From Rhodoferax ferrireducens (GTDB lineage Bacteria > Pseudomonadota > Gammaproteobacteria > Burkholderiales > Burkholderiaceae_C): DNA of 64,000 nucleotides. The stretch is taken from contig NZ_QEII01000228.1 of the NCBI RefSeq assembly GCF_003347515.1, positions 1 to 64,000 of the forward strand. The letters are read 5' to 3'. Shown one piece after another: positions 8,756-17,829 of the stretch. The notes under the pieces were generated by a model. That model searched no databases and had not been told where the DNA came from. It worked only from the letters and a program-made list of their open reading frames with translations. Each line of letters opens with the position of its first letter. Within the stretch, counting starts at the first letter, position 1. The translations under genes and the position numbers were made by a program.

Positions 8756-9471
8756 ACCACCTCAATCGTTGCTTGCATCATGTCGTGGGCGGCACCGCAA
8801 TAAACGGTGCAGAGCATCAGGTAACGCCCCGGTTTTTGAAACGTGAGCTCGGTCTCCGACAGTTGACCCGGCTGCAGGCGCATCATGCGTCCCCCTTTTC
8901 CAAATTGAATAGACGCGCCATGGGTGATGTCCAGCGCCATCATTCGAAAGCGGTAGGGCTGGCCCGCGTCCAGACGCAGCATATTGGGCAGGTAATACCA
9001 CTTGCCGGCTGTCATCAGGACGTCAATGGGCGGGCTGTTGGCTGTTGTGGTTACGGCAGCGTTGCCGTGTTCGGCGTGCGGATCGGGTGGCGCGGCCATG
9101 TCTTGCATGTCATGCCCCGCGTGCGGGTTGTCGTGCTCATTCGGGGCGGCGGCCAGCTGGCGCGGGTAGACGCTGCCATCGGGCATGCGGTAGCGTTCGC
9201 TGAATTCAGCGGTGAGGCGGCTGAATTCCTCGGAGTCCGGACCCGCGGTCGGCGCGCCATGACCGTCATGAGTGCCGGCGGCGGCAGGTGCGCCGTGGGC
9301 CTGCTCTGTGCCCGGCGCCGGGGGGGCACTGTGCGTGCCGTCAAGCCCGAGAAGTGCCAACGGTCCAGGGGCGGCGCCATAGGCGGCCCACAGTCCGTAC
9401 AGACTGACGCCGCCAAAGCCGGTGGCGGCAATAAAGCCGCGCCGGGTGGTGAAGTGGGGGCTGTTGTTCAT
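8752..9471 (-). CDS. CuA-containing oxidase subunit II-like cupredoxin
   Basis: 239 residues. The N-terminus has a twin-arginine-type signal or anchor (TTRRGFIAATG then a hydrophobic run). Residues about 45-145 form a low-complexity His/Ala/Pro-rich linker. The C-terminal cupredoxin domain holds a complete CuA site: His184 (DITHG), Cys221, Cys225, His229 and Met232 in CTVYCGAAHDMM. It should receive electrons in the periplasm for the subunit I homologue, whose start overlaps its stop (ATGA). The intact CuA site contrasts with the altered subunit I, so electron delivery at least seems to be preserved. The long His-rich linker is unusual for a subunit II and may bind additional metal. Confidence 0.85.
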   Translation of the reverse strand: MNNSPHFTTRRGFIAATGFGGVSLYGLWAAYGAAPGPLALLGLDGTHSAPPAPGTEQAHGAPAAAGTHDGHGAPTAGPDSEEFSRLTAEFSERYRMPDGSVYPRQLAAAPNEHDNPHAGHDMQDMAAPPDPHAEHGNAAVTTTANSPPIDVLMTAGKWYYLPNMLRLDAGQPYRFRMMALDITHGASIQFGKGGRMMRLQPGQLSETELTFQKPGRYLMLCTVYCGAAHDMMQATIEVV

Positions 9472-9485
9472 GGTTGGGGCCTTGA

Positions 9486-9959
9486 TCAGTAAGCCTGGTA
9501 AACGGAGGCGCTGCCGTCGCGTTGCACCAGCATCACGCCATACGGGTCTTTGCGCCCACCGTAAGCGGGACCGTCCATGCCGGGCGAACCTATGGGCATG
9601 CCGGGTACGGCCAGGCCCAGCGCTTTGGGGCGCTCTTGGAGGAGTCGACGAATGTCGCGCGCAGGCACATGGCCTTCAAGCACGTAGCCACCGACGAGCG
9701 CCGTGTGGCAGGAACCAAATTTGTCGGCCAGACCGAGTTGGCGCCGCTGCGTGGCTTTGGCCATGTCACTGATGTCGTGCGTCTTGACCTGAAAGCCACT
9801 GGCCTCCAGGTGGGCAACCCAGTCGTGGCAGCAGCCACAGGTGGCGGTCTTCCAGACCTCCACCTTCGTTTGGGTTTGAGCCAGTCCGATTAACGGTGAT
9901 GCGAGGGAGGCGGCGCCGAGCAGCGCGGCAGTGGCCTGGATGATGGAACGTCTTTGCAT
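9486..9959 (-). CDS. DUF411 periplasmic protein
   Basis: 157 residues with an N-terminal signal peptide (RRSIIQATAALLGAASLASPLIGLAQ). The DUF411 signature follows: VEVWKTATCGCCHDWVAHLE with a CGCC cluster, then FGSCHTALVGGYVLEGHVPA and GLAVPGMPIGSPGM. The family is thioredoxin-like and repeatedly linked to copper/silver resistance, and its Cys cluster probably binds metal. It starts 14 bases before the oxidase subunit II gene in the direction of transcription and so heads the same small operon. This supports a metal-related role for the oxidase-like pair. Confidence 0.88.
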   Translation of the reverse strand: MQRRSIIQATAALLGAASLASPLIGLAQTQTKVEVWKTATCGCCHDWVAHLEASGFQVKTHDISDMAKATQRRQLGLADKFGSCHTALVGGYVLEGHVPARDIRRLLQERPKALGLAVPGMPIGSPGMDGPAYGGRKDPYGVMLVQRDGSASVYQAY

Positions 9960-10055
9960 GATGATTTCCTTGATTCGATGTCTTGGGTATGAAGCGTCCG
10001 AGCCAAGCCCGGAAAGACAGGTGGGCGAGGTACGGACGAACCAGAGCGGAAACGT

Positions 10056-10478
10056 TCAGGAAATCGGTGGTTTCAGGCGCAGCGCTGCTATGGCGCTGGC
10101 AAACTGCAGACCGTCTTCAGACGGCAGCAAGGGGAGGGGGGGCGCATTCACATTCGGTACCACGTCGGATGTCAACGCCACGGTGTGGCAAATCTGGCAG
10201 ATGCCGCAACTGCCGCAGTCGTCCTGGGCTGCAGGGTCATGCGGCGTAGGAGTGTCCGCATTCATGGCCATGGCTGCCTCGGCGTGATCCGGGCAATCAA
10301 CGGGAGAATTTCCTGAATTTATAGAAAATATGCCTCTAACCCGCGTGGAATGTGCGGTAGTAGCTATATTTTGTATAGCGATTGACTGACCGGTAGCACT
10401 CTCCATTGCCATCACCTCACCCATCCAGCCGCGCAGAGGCAGCAGGGCGATCATGAGGGCGAGAAGCAGCAGGCGCAT
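10056..10478 (-). CDS. Small secreted Cys-rich protein containing a dispersed repeat copy
   Basis: 140 residues, beginning with a hydrophobic signal-like stretch (RLLLLALMIALLPL). The C-terminal half contains the motif DDCGSCGICQICHTVAL, a cluster of four Cys and one His that could bind metal. It resembles short DUF2946-like proteins encoded near copper genes, with low certainty. Residues about 31-55 are encoded by a 70-bp intergenic-type repeat (10315-10384), so this part is probably an insertion that kept the frame open. The next gene downstream on the same strand is the DUF411 gene, 96 bases away. Confidence 0.6.
   Translation of the reverse strand: MRLLLLALMIALLPLRGWMGEVMAMESATGQSIAIQNIATTAHSTRVRGIFSINSGNSPVDCPDHAEAAMAMNADTPTPHDPAAQDDCGSCGICQICHTVALTSDVVPNVNAPPLPLLPSEDGLQFASAIAALRLKPPIS
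10315..10384 (+). repeat. Dispersed ~70-bp repeat, copy A (inside a CDS)
   Basis: This copy reads GAATTTATA...CCTCTAACCC...GTAGTAGCTATATTTT...TATAGCGATT and aligns base by base over about 70 positions with copies at 19066-19135, 58087-58155 and, inverted, 37281-37350. Unlike the others it lies within an open reading frame (10056-10478, opposite strand). Confidence 0.6.
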
Positions 10479-10525
10479 AGGCAGATGCTACGCCTGCTGC
10501 TGGCAGGTTTAATTGATGCAGGGCA

Positions 10526-11269
10526 TCAATGCCCCAGAATCTTCGACAAGAAGTCCTTGCTGCGCTCGTTTTGCGGGTTGTTGAAGAAGTCGTGCGGGTT
10601 GTTCTGCTCGACGATCTGGCCCTGGTCCATGAAGATCACCCGGTCGGCAACGGCCTTGGCAAAACCCATTTCATGCGTGACGCACAACATGGTGATGCCC
10701 TGGCTGGCCATCTCGACCATCACGTCCAGCACTTCCTTGATCATCTCGGGATCGAGCGCCGAGGTGGGCTCATCAAACAGCATGATCTTGGGCGTGAGGC
10801 ACAAGGCCCGTGCAATCGCCACGCGCTGCTGCTGGCCGCCGGAGAGTTGCAGCGGGTATTTGCTCGCCTGCTCGGCGATGCGCACGCGCTTGAGCTGGAT
10901 CATGGCTTTTTCTTCCGCGTCCTTCTTCGGCATCTTGCCCACCCACATCGGCGAGAGCGTCAGATTTTCCAGCACTGTCAGGTGCGGGAAAAGGTTGAAT
11001 TGCTGGAACACCATGCCGACTTTTTTTCGAATGCCGTCGATGGCCTTGACGTCGTCCGTGACCTCAACGCCGTCCACGTACAAATGGCCTTGCTGGTGCT
11101 CTTCCAGTCGGTTGATACAGCGGATCAGCGTGGATTTGCCCGAGCCTGACGGACCGCAAATGACGATGCGTTCGCCCGGGGCCACGTTCAGGTCAATATC
11201 GCGCAACACGTGAAAGCTGTTGCCGTACCACTTGTTGAGCTTTTCAAATTTGATGATGGGTTCAGTCAT
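10526..11269 (-). CDS. aapP: Amino-acid ABC transporter ATP-binding protein
   Basis: 247 residues from the ATG at 11269. A TTG three codons upstream is possible but has no better ribosome site. Walker A is GPSGSGKST, the ABC signature is [15 protein letters not shown], Walker B is [12 protein letters not shown], and the switch His is in CVTHEMGF. The sequence is typical of the polar amino-acid (PAAT) ATPases such as GlnQ/AapP/BztD. It energises uptake by the two permeases encoded immediately upstream and is the last gene of the aapJQMP operon. Substrates are inferred to be general L-amino acids, including glutamate and aspartate. Confidence 0.93.
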   Translation of the reverse strand: MTEPIIKFEKLNKWYGNSFHVLRDIDLNVAPGERIVICGPSGSGKSTLIRCINRLEEHQQGHLYVDGVEVTDDVKAIDGIRKKVGMVFQQFNLFPHLTVLENLTLSPMWVGKMPKKDAEEKAMIQLKRVRIAEQASKYPLQLSGGQQQRVAIARALCLTPKIMLFDEPTSALDPEMIKEVLDVMVEMASQGITMLCVTHEMGFAKAVADRVIFMDQGQIVEQNNPHDFFNNPQNERSKDFLSKILGH

Positions 11270-11316
11270 GATGATCAATTGAGAGTTTGTTTTTGATGAA
11301 GCGACAAGGCAGTGAC

Positions 11317-12420
11317 TTAGCGCTGTTTGTTTCTGCTGACCTGTTTTTCAACCCAGATGCTGTAGCGGGACATGGAAAAACAAAAAATGAAATAAATCAT
11401 GGCAATAAAGAGGTAGCCCTCAATCTTGAACGGTCGCCAGTCGGAGTCCGAATTCAGGGCCAGCGACAAGGCGCCCGTGAGCTCGTACAGGCTCACGATG
11501 GTCACCAGCGAGGTATCTTTGAAAGTCGAGATGAAGTTGTTCATGATGCTGGGCACCACCATGGCCAGCGCCTGGGGCAAAACAATCTTGCCCTGGGTTT
11601 GCCAGTACGACAGGCCCAGCGTGGCGGCCGCCTCGATCTGCCCCTTGGGAATGGCCTGCAGACCGCCGCGAATCACCTCGGCCATGTAGGCCGCGGCAAA
11701 CAGCGTGATGCCCACCAGCACGCGAATCAGCACGTCAATGCTGAAGCCCTCGGGCATGAACAGCGGGAACATGAACGAGGCCATGAACAGCACCGAAATC
11801 AGCGGCACGCCACGGATCAACTCAACGTAGATGGTGCAGAAGGTCCGGATCGCGGGCAAGTTGGAACGGCGGCCCAGCGCCACAACCAGGGCGATCGGGA
11901 ACGCCATCACCATGGACAGGGAGGCCAGCAGAATCGTCAGTGGCAAGCCGCCCCAGCGATCCGTCTCCACCTTGCTCAAGCCCAGCACGTTGCCGTACAT
12001 CAAGGTGAAAAACAGCGAGAGAACAACGATCCACAGAATCGCCAGCCACGGCCGCCAGAAGGCGCGGGTGCAGCTCGCCGCCAGAAGGCTGAGCATCAGC
12101 ACGGTCGCCACCAGAGGCCGCCATTGTTCCTCGAACGGATAGCGTCCGAACAGGATGATGCGGTACTTCTCGGCGACCACGCCCCAGCAGGCGCCCACGC
12201 CGTCGACGCGGCAGGCATTGAAGTCAGGCCGCCAGGCCGCCCGAAACACGGCCCAGCTGAGGAGTTGCGGCAGCACATAAAGCAGCACGCCGCCAATGAC
12301 GAAAGTCATCAGGGTGGTCTTCCAGTCGCCAAACAGGTTGGACCGTATCCAGGCGACGGGGCCTGCGGATTGCGTCGGCGCCGGGCGGGCCGCGATGGGT
12401 TGAAAGGTGTTTGCAGTCAT
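11317..12420 (-). CDS. aapM: Amino-acid ABC transporter permease (AapM type)
   Basis: 367 residues. A long N-terminal extension with extra helices precedes the conserved PAAT permease domain (about residues 150-360), which includes [22 protein letters not shown] and the ATPase-docking EAA loop [25 protein letters not shown]. The length and the extended N-terminus fit AapM/BztC rather than the short GlnP type. It forms the inner-membrane channel with AapQ. It lies between aapQ (16 bases upstream) and aapP (47 bases downstream). Confidence 0.93.
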   Translation of the reverse strand: MTANTFQPIAARPAPTQSAGPVAWIRSNLFGDWKTTLMTFVIGGVLLYVLPQLLSWAVFRAAWRPDFNACRVDGVGACWGVVAEKYRIILFGRYPFEEQWRPLVATVLMLSLLAASCTRAFWRPWLAILWIVVLSLFFTLMYGNVLGLSKVETDRWGGLPLTILLASLSMVMAFPIALVVALGRRSNLPAIRTFCTIYVELIRGVPLISVLFMASFMFPLFMPEGFSIDVLIRVLVGITLFAAAYMAEVIRGGLQAIPKGQIEAAATLGLSYWQTQGKIVLPQALAMVVPSIMNNFISTFKDTSLVTIVSLYELTGALSLALNSDSDWRPFKIEGYLFIAMIYFIFCFSMSRYSIWVEKQVSRNKQR

Positions 12421-12436
12421 GGTGTTGGTGTTCGAT

Positions 12437-13612
12437 TTAGCGCTCTTGAATGGCTGAGCGGGTGTTGTACCAATTCATCAGCAAGGAGGTCGAAAGCGAG
12501 GTGGTCAGGTACACCAGCATGACGATGGAAATGCATTCCACGGCCCGTCCGGTCTGGTTCAAGGCGGTATTCGCAATGGACACCACATCCGGGTAGCCAA
12601 TGGCCACGGCCAGGGATGAGTTCTTGGTGAGGTTTAAGAACTGGTTGGTCATGGGCGGAATGATCACCCGCAGGGCCTGGGGCAGCATGACTAGGCGCAT
12701 GGACTGGTTGGGGTTCAAACCGAGCGCGGAAGCGGCCTCGCCCTGACCGCGTGCCACGGATTGAATACCGGAGCGAACTACTTCGGCCACAAAAGCCGCT
12801 GTGTAAGCGGTCAACCCCAGTAAAACAGAAAGAAACTCAGGTGTCAGCGAACCGCCGTTTTCAATGGAAAAGTCACCTTTCACGGGGTATTCCAGCGCCG
12901 TGGGTGCACCCCCAGCCAGCCAGCCTAGCAGGCTTCCCGCCAGACAAATGGCGACGGGCACCCAGAACATGCTTTTCGGTTTGCCCGTGGCTTCAAACTG
13001 CTTGATCGCCCAGCGACGGTAAAGCCATGCCACCGCAGCCCCGGCGACCAGGCCGATAGCGGCCCAGAACTGACCGGCACCCCAGATGGGAATCGGGAAT
13101 CCAAGGCCCCCTTTACTCAGGAAAAAGGGTCCGACCTCCCAAGCCTCGGCAGCAGCGGGCAGGGCTTCTGTAAAAAACAAATACCACATGAGCAATTGCA
13201 GCAGCACAGGGATATTTCGGAAAGTTTCAACGTATCCGTAGCAAATGCCGCGCACCAAGGCATTGCGCGAAAATCGGCCGACGCCCAGGAGCGTGCCCAA
13301 AATGGTTGTCAAAATGATGCCCAAGATGGCGACGCGCAAAGTGTTGGTCAAGCCAACTATAAAAGCCTGCCAATACGGCTGTCCCGAATCAAAGGGGTAC
13401 AGGCTCTCGCCAATGTCAAAGCCGGCCGGGCCGCTCAGGAAATCAAAGCCGCTCTGAATACCGCGGATCTTCATGTTGTTCAGCGTGTTGTGCGCCAGGA
13501 ACCAGACGACTGCAGCGATCAGGCCGATCGCGACCACCTGGTAAATCAGGCCTCTGAACGCCTGACTGCGCCAGGACCAGCTTTTCTTTTTTGGGGGGGA
13601 CTTTGGAGTCAT
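12437..13612 (-). CDS. aapQ: Amino-acid ABC transporter permease (AapQ type)
   Basis: 391 residues. The protein has an N-terminal helix, a split permease domain with a large insertion (about residues 160-270, including FFLSKGGLGFPIP), and the EAA loop EVVRSGIQSVARGQGEAASALGLNPNQSM. The insertion is characteristic of AapQ/BztB. It pairs with AapM as the heterodimeric membrane channel. A terminator-like hairpin lies between this gene and aapJ, which may lower its transcription relative to the binding protein. Confidence 0.93.
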   Translation of the reverse strand: MTPKSPPKKKSWSWRSQAFRGLIYQVVAIGLIAAVVWFLAHNTLNNMKIRGIQSGFDFLSGPAGFDIGESLYPFDSGQPYWQAFIVGLTNTLRVAILGIILTTILGTLLGVGRFSRNALVRGICYGYVETFRNIPVLLQLLMWYLFFTEALPAAAEAWEVGPFFLSKGGLGFPIPIWGAGQFWAAIGLVAGAAVAWLYRRWAIKQFEATGKPKSMFWVPVAICLAGSLLGWLAGGAPTALEYPVKGDFSIENGGSLTPEFLSVLLGLTAYTAAFVAEVVRSGIQSVARGQGEAASALGLNPNQSMRLVMLPQALRVIIPPMTNQFLNLTKNSSLAVAIGYPDVVSIANTALNQTGRAVECISIVMLVYLTTSLSTSLLMNWYNTRSAIQER

Positions 13613-13667
13613 GGGAATGTGCTCTCAAAAAAACGGCGATAAGTAGCGCGGGGGCAATGCACGGAGA

Positions 13668-13704
13668 TAAAAAAACTGCCGGTACAAGGGGTTGTACCGG
13701 CAGT
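13668..13704 (-). terminator. Intergenic hairpin between aapJ and aapQ (partial terminator/attenuator)
   Basis: On the minus strand ACTGCCGGTACAA, a CCCC loop and TTGTACCGGCAGT form a perfect 13-bp stem at 13675-13704, directly followed by a run of T (13668-13674). This is a canonical intrinsic terminator placed inside an operon, after the binding-protein gene and before the permeases. It fits the common arrangement that yields more binding protein than membrane components. Confidence 0.85.
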
Positions 13705-13736
13705 CGTATTCGCATCAGTGCGAGATCAATTGAAAA

Positions 13737-14774
13737 TCAGCGGACCGGATAGGCGTAAATCAGGCCACCCTTGCTCCACTGGTTGTTCAGACCGCGCGGC
13801 AGACCGAGCGGCGACGAGGGGCCGACATTGCGCTCGAAACTCTCACCGTAATTGCCAGTGGCTTTAATGGCGCGGGCCAGCCACTCTTTGTCCAGACCCA
13901 GCAGTTTGCCGGTATCTTCATTGCCGCCGCCCAGCAGGCGCAGCACCACGGGATCCGTGCTGCTGGTCTTCATCTTGTCCACATTGGCTTGGGTTACGCC
14001 GTATTCTTCTGCTTCCATCAGGCCGTAGATCACCCATTTGGTGATGGCAAACCACTCATCGTCACCCCGGCGGACCATGGGGCCGAGAGGTTCTTTGGAG
14101 ATCAGGTCGGACAGGATGATGTGTTCCTTAGGATCTTTGGCAACCTTGCTGCGGGTGGAGGACAAGCCGGACGCATCCGTGGTGTACGCAATGCAGCGAC
14201 CCGTGAAGTAGGCGTTTTCTGCGGCTTCCAGTTTTTCAAACACGACCGGTTTGATGGCCAGGCCATTGGCCTTGGAGTAGTCGGTCAGGTTCTTTTCGGT
14301 GGTGGTGCCGGATTGCACGCAAACCGTTTGACCCTTGAGCTGCTTGGCGCTCTTGATCTTGCTCTTGGCAGTCACCATAAAGCCTTGACCATCGTAGTAC
14401 GTCGTGACCGTATCGTGCAGACCCAGTGAGGCGTCGCGGGTCAGGGTGAAGGTGGTGTTACGGGCCAGAATATCGACTTCGCCGGACTGCAGGGCGGTGA
14501 AGCGCTGTTGGGCGTTAAGAGGGACGTATTTGACTTTTTCAGCATCATTCAATACAGCGGCAGCAATAGCGCGGCAAACATCGACGTCCAGCCCGGACCA
14601 TTTGCCGGCCGAATCAGCCGCAGCAAAACCTGCCAGGCCGGTGTTGACGCCACAAACAACCTGACCACGCGCTTTGATGCCGTCCAATGTTTTCCCGGCG
14701 TGAGCAGGGGCAGCCATCAGGGTAGCGACGGCTACCACGACGGCCGCCATGGTTGTTACTTTGTTCAGATTCAT
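13737..14774 (-). CDS. aapJ: Amino-acid ABC transporter periplasmic binding protein
   Basis: 345 residues from the ATG that starts a good signal peptide (MNLNKVTTMAAVVVAVATL, cleavage near AHA-GKTL). The upstream in-frame start would place 17 non-conserved residues before it. The mature protein has the PAAT binding-protein signatures GVNTGLAGFAAADSAGKWSGL, DVDVCRAIAAAVL and VCVQSGTTTEKN, and the length of AapJ/BztA (about 340). It captures amino acids in the periplasm for AapQMP. It heads the operon, and a GGAG ribosome site is present. Confidence 0.94.
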   Translation of the reverse strand: MNLNKVTTMAAVVVAVATLMAAPAHAGKTLDGIKARGQVVCGVNTGLAGFAAADSAGKWSGLDVDVCRAIAAAVLNDAEKVKYVPLNAQQRFTALQSGEVDILARNTTFTLTRDASLGLHDTVTTYYDGQGFMVTAKSKIKSAKQLKGQTVCVQSGTTTEKNLTDYSKANGLAIKPVVFEKLEAAENAYFTGRCIAYTTDASGLSSTRSKVAKDPKEHIILSDLISKEPLGPMVRRGDDEWFAITKWVIYGLMEAEEYGVTQANVDKMKTSSTDPVVLRLLGGGNEDTGKLLGLDKEWLARAIKATGNYGESFERNVGPSSPLGLPRGLNNQWSKGGLIYAYPVR

Positions 14775-15154
14775 TTGTGTATTACTCCGGTTAAAAAAAG
14801 TTGGATCAAAAATGGATGGAGACATTTGTCTTCAGGATCAACCTGTCAGCGACTTTAGCAGCACCGATGTGGGGCTTGCATACGGGTTTACTCTTGCAGA
14901 CCATGCAGAAAACTCATAACCTGATTCACCTCAATTTTGTTAGATATAAATAGTCTGAGCAGGATCTATGCCAAAGCTTGGACGCCCAAGTCCTTCAATA
15001 CGGCGGCTGCCTGCGCCCAATCGGTGCAAACCACCCTGCCTATTGCGTCCCGCTGGGGACATCTGGCGCCTTCTGGTGCACGTCTTGTCTCGTATCCTTG
15101 GTCCACGCCAGGTTTCAAACGGCCGTTCACCTCAGATCAAGAAAGCACTCCCCT
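14775..15154. other. Intergenic region between divergent aapJ and acyl-CoA ligase genes
   Basis: This stretch of 380 bases should hold the promoters for aapJ (leftward) and the ligase gene (rightward). An AT-rich segment lies near 14915-14960. I find no clear operator, hairpin or small gene. The ligase frame is open upstream to 14978, but that part looks non-coding because it shows none of the conserved ligase sequence. Confidence 0.5.
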
Positions 15155-16888
15155 ATGGATCAGTCTTCAAGTTCAACAGGCTCCAAGGTCAAACCAGAGG
15201 TTCGGGCGCACCATCGCTTCTGGCCCAAGCGGCTGCCCCATGCCATCACGCTCCCCGAAACGTCCTTGTGGGACAACCTGGAGACCAGTGCCCGGCGCTA
15301 CCCGCACAAAGCCGCGTTCGTCTTTTTTGGACGGATCTTCAGCTACGCTGAAGTGCTGCAAAAAGCAGAGCGTCTTGCGGCCTGTTTACAAGGGCTGGGG
15401 GTTAAGAAAGGTGACAGGGTCGTGCTCAATATGCAGAACTGTCCGCAACTGGTGATTGCGCACTTTGCAATTTTGCGGGCCAACGCCGTGGTGGTGCCGG
15501 TCAATCCCATGAACCGCACAGAAGAGCTCAAGCACTACATCCTCGACCCGGATGCCAAAGTGGCGATCACGACCGCCGATCTGGCGGCTGAACTGGCACA
15601 AGCCAGCAATGCGCTGGCGCCAGCCCAAAGGCTGGCGCATCTGCTCGTGACGCACTTCACCGATGCGTTTGACGCCAATGTGTCGGGCGATGATGCGCCG
15701 CCTGCTGCCTGGACCGATTGGCTGCTGACACGTCACGCGCTCCCTGATTTACAGGACGGGCAGGTGCACCGCTGGGATGAGGCGCTGGCTGCGACGTCCA
15801 CGGCACCTGTGCTGTCAGTGGGGCCGGCCGATCTAGCTTTGTTGCCCTACACCAGTGGCACCACCGGCTTGCCCAAAGGGTGCATGCACACCCACGCCAG
15901 CATCATGCACAACGCCGTGGCCAGTGGCCTGTGGTGCAACGGCTCGGCGGAAAACGTGGTCCTTATGGTGGTGCCCCTGTTCCATATCACCGGCATGGTG
16001 AGCCTGATGCACACCAGCATTCGAAATGGCGCCACGCTCATCCTGATGCCGCGCTGGGATCGCGAGCTGGCGGGGCGCCTCATATCGGGCTGGCGGGTGA
16101 CGCACTGGACCAATATCCCGACCATGGTGATTGATCTGCTGGCCAGCCCCAACTTTGAGCGCTACGATCTTTCCAGCCTGGTCTACGTGGGCGGCGGCGG
16201 CGCCGCCATGCCGCAGGCGGTGGCGCAGCGGTTGTTTGAACAGTTTGGCTTGCGTTATGTGGAGGGTTACGGTTTGACTGAAACTGCGGCGCCTTCCCAC
16301 AGCAATCCGCCGGATGCGCCCAGACAGCAGTGCCTGGGCATTCCCTTCATGAGCACCGACGCGCGGGTGATTGACCCGGACACCTTGCTCGAAATGCCAA
16401 CCGGTGAGCAGGGCGAAATCATCATTCATGGCCCGGAAGTCTTTCAAGGCTACTGGAAGCGGCCAGACGCGACGCAGGCCGCATTCATCGAGTTCGAAGG
16501 CAAGCGCTTTTTCCGCTCCGGCGACTTGGGGCATGTGGATGCGGACGGCTATTTTTTCCTGACTGACCGGCTCAAGCGCATGATCAATGCGTCCGGCTTC
16601 AAGGTCTGGCCGGCCGAGGTCGAGGCGCTGATGTTCCGGCATCCGGCGGTGCAGGAAGCCTGCGTGATTTCAACCAAAGACAGCTATCGGGGCGAATCGG
16701 TCAAGGCAGTGATTGTCTTACGGCCCTCTCACAAGGGCGTTGTCAGTGAACAAGACGTCATCGACTGGTGCCGGGATAACATGGCCGTCTACAAAGTGCC
16801 GCGTGTCGTGCAGTTTGTGGAGGCCCTGCCCAAGAGTGGTGCAGGCAAGGTCATGTGGCGCTTATTGCAGGAAGTTGAATACAAGTAA
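15155..16888 (+). CDS. AMP-dependent long-chain fatty-acid (acyl) CoA ligase family protein
   Basis: 577 residues from the ATG at 15155, where conserved sequence begins shortly after. The adenylate-forming signature LLPYTSGTTGLPKGCMHTH (P-loop) is intact, followed by the A5-type motif VEGYGLTETAAP and the A8 hinge FFRSGDLGHVDADGYFFLTDRLKRMINASGFKVWP. The C-terminal lysine is present in PKSGAGKVMWR. It would activate a fatty or other carboxylic acid with ATP and CoA. The exact substrate is not readable. Its stop overlaps the next start by one base (TAATG), suggesting translational coupling with the channel gene. Confidence 0.9.
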   Translation: MDQSSSSTGSKVKPEVRAHHRFWPKRLPHAITLPETSLWDNLETSARRYPHKAAFVFFGRIFSYAEVLQKAERLAACLQGLGVKKGDRVVLNMQNCPQLVIAHFAILRANAVVVPVNPMNRTEELKHYILDPDAKVAITTADLAAELAQASNALAPAQRLAHLLVTHFTDAFDANVSGDDAPPAAWTDWLLTRHALPDLQDGQVHRWDEALAATSTAPVLSVGPADLALLPYTSGTTGLPKGCMHTHASIMHNAVASGLWCNGSAENVVLMVVPLFHITGMVSLMHTSIRNGATLILMPRWDRELAGRLISGWRVTHWTNIPTMVIDLLASPNFERYDLSSLVYVGGGGAAMPQAVAQRLFEQFGLRYVEGYGLTETAAPSHSNPPDAPRQQCLGIPFMSTDARVIDPDTLLEMPTGEQGEIIIHGPEVFQGYWKRPDATQAAFIEFEGKRFFRSGDLGHVDADGYFFLTDRLKRMINASGFKVWPAEVEALMFRHPAVQEACVISTKDSYRGESVKAVIVLRPSHKGVVSEQDVIDWCRDNMAVYKVPRVVQFVEALPKSGAGKVMWRLLQEVEYK

Positions 16889-17772
16889 TGGCAGTTTCAG
16901 GTCAGGACGTCTTAGGCAAGCCACTGCACGGCTGGCGGCTGCGTCTTTACACCATCATTTTTGAGGCCGATACGCGGGCCGGGCGTCTTTTTGACCAGTG
17001 CCTGATCGGGGTCATATTAGCGAGCGTCGCGGTGGTTGTCATCGACAGCATGCAAGGGCCGGGGCAGTCATCCCGCGCGGTGTTCACGTGGATGGAGTGG
17101 ATGTTCACCCTGGCTTTCACCGCGGAGTATGTGGCGCGACTGGTGTGCGTGCGCCATCCCGGGCGCTACGCCTTCAGTTTTTACGGCGTGATTGACCTGA
17201 TGGCGCTCCTGCCCACCTATATTGCTTTGCTGGTGCCGGAGGCGCAGGCGCTGATTGATGTGCGCGTGCTGCGTTTGCTGCGCGTGTTCCGTATCTTCAA
17301 GTTGACGGCCTATGTCTCTGAATACCAGTCGCTGGGCCGCGCGCTCAGAGCCAGCCGGCGCAAGATTCTGGTCTTTTTGTCGGCGGTGATGATGATTGTG
17401 CTGGTCATGGGCACGCTGATGTATGTGGTGGAGGGGCCGGCCAATGGGTACACCAGCATTCCAACATCTGTGTACTGGGCGATCACCACGATGACGACGG
17501 TGGGGTTTGGCGACATCACGCCCAAGACCGACCTCGGCCGCCTGATCTCATCGGCCATGATGCTTTTGGGTTGGGGCACGCTGGCTGTGCCGACGGGTAT
17601 CGTGACCGCAGAGATGACGGCCCTGCGCACCACCAACGCCCCGACCACGCGTACCTGCCATGAGTGTCTGACGGAAGGTCATCTGCCGGAGGCCAACTAT
17701 TGCCTGCATTGCGGCGCTCAGTTGCCCCAGTATTTCAACGACACAGGCCCGGCGCGTCGGCAAGGGGATTAG
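16888..17772 (+). CDS. Voltage-gated-type potassium channel with C-terminal zinc ribbon
   Basis: 294 residues with six hydrophobic segments. The fourth carries spaced arginines (RVLRLLRVFRIFKL) as in voltage sensors. The pore holds the K+ selectivity filter TVGFGD (residues 204-209) in TMTTVGFGDITPKT. After the last helix a double Cys pair, CHEC...CLHC (about residues 253-274), forms a zinc-ribbon-like tail seen in many proteobacterial ion-transporter proteins. It should be an inner-membrane K+ channel. There is no sign of a ligand-binding RCK or cNMP domain. Start overlaps the ligase stop. Confidence 0.9.
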   Translation: MAVSGQDVLGKPLHGWRLRLYTIIFEADTRAGRLFDQCLIGVILASVAVVVIDSMQGPGQSSRAVFTWMEWMFTLAFTAEYVARLVCVRHPGRYAFSFYGVIDLMALLPTYIALLVPEAQALIDVRVLRLLRVFRIFKLTAYVSEYQSLGRALRASRRKILVFLSAVMMIVLVMGTLMYVVEGPANGYTSIPTSVYWAITTMTTVGFGDITPKTDLGRLISSAMMLLGWGTLAVPTGIVTAEMTALRTTNAPTTRTCHECLTEGHLPEANYCLHCGAQLPQYFNDTGPARRQGD

Positions 17773-17829
17773 CATGGCGAAAACTGGGGAGATAAATGTG
17801 TTTCAAATCCATCTTGCCGGAGTATGCGC

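Noticed and set aside
11287..12522. Open frame of 411 codons opposite aapM
   Set aside because: It is rich in Gln, His and Arg, as expected for the antisense of a membrane-protein gene. No support was found.
14978..15154. Upstream extension of the acyl-CoA ligase (59 more residues)
   Set aside because: The extension is Cys/Ser-rich and unlike ligase sequence. The ATG at 15155 gives the family length.
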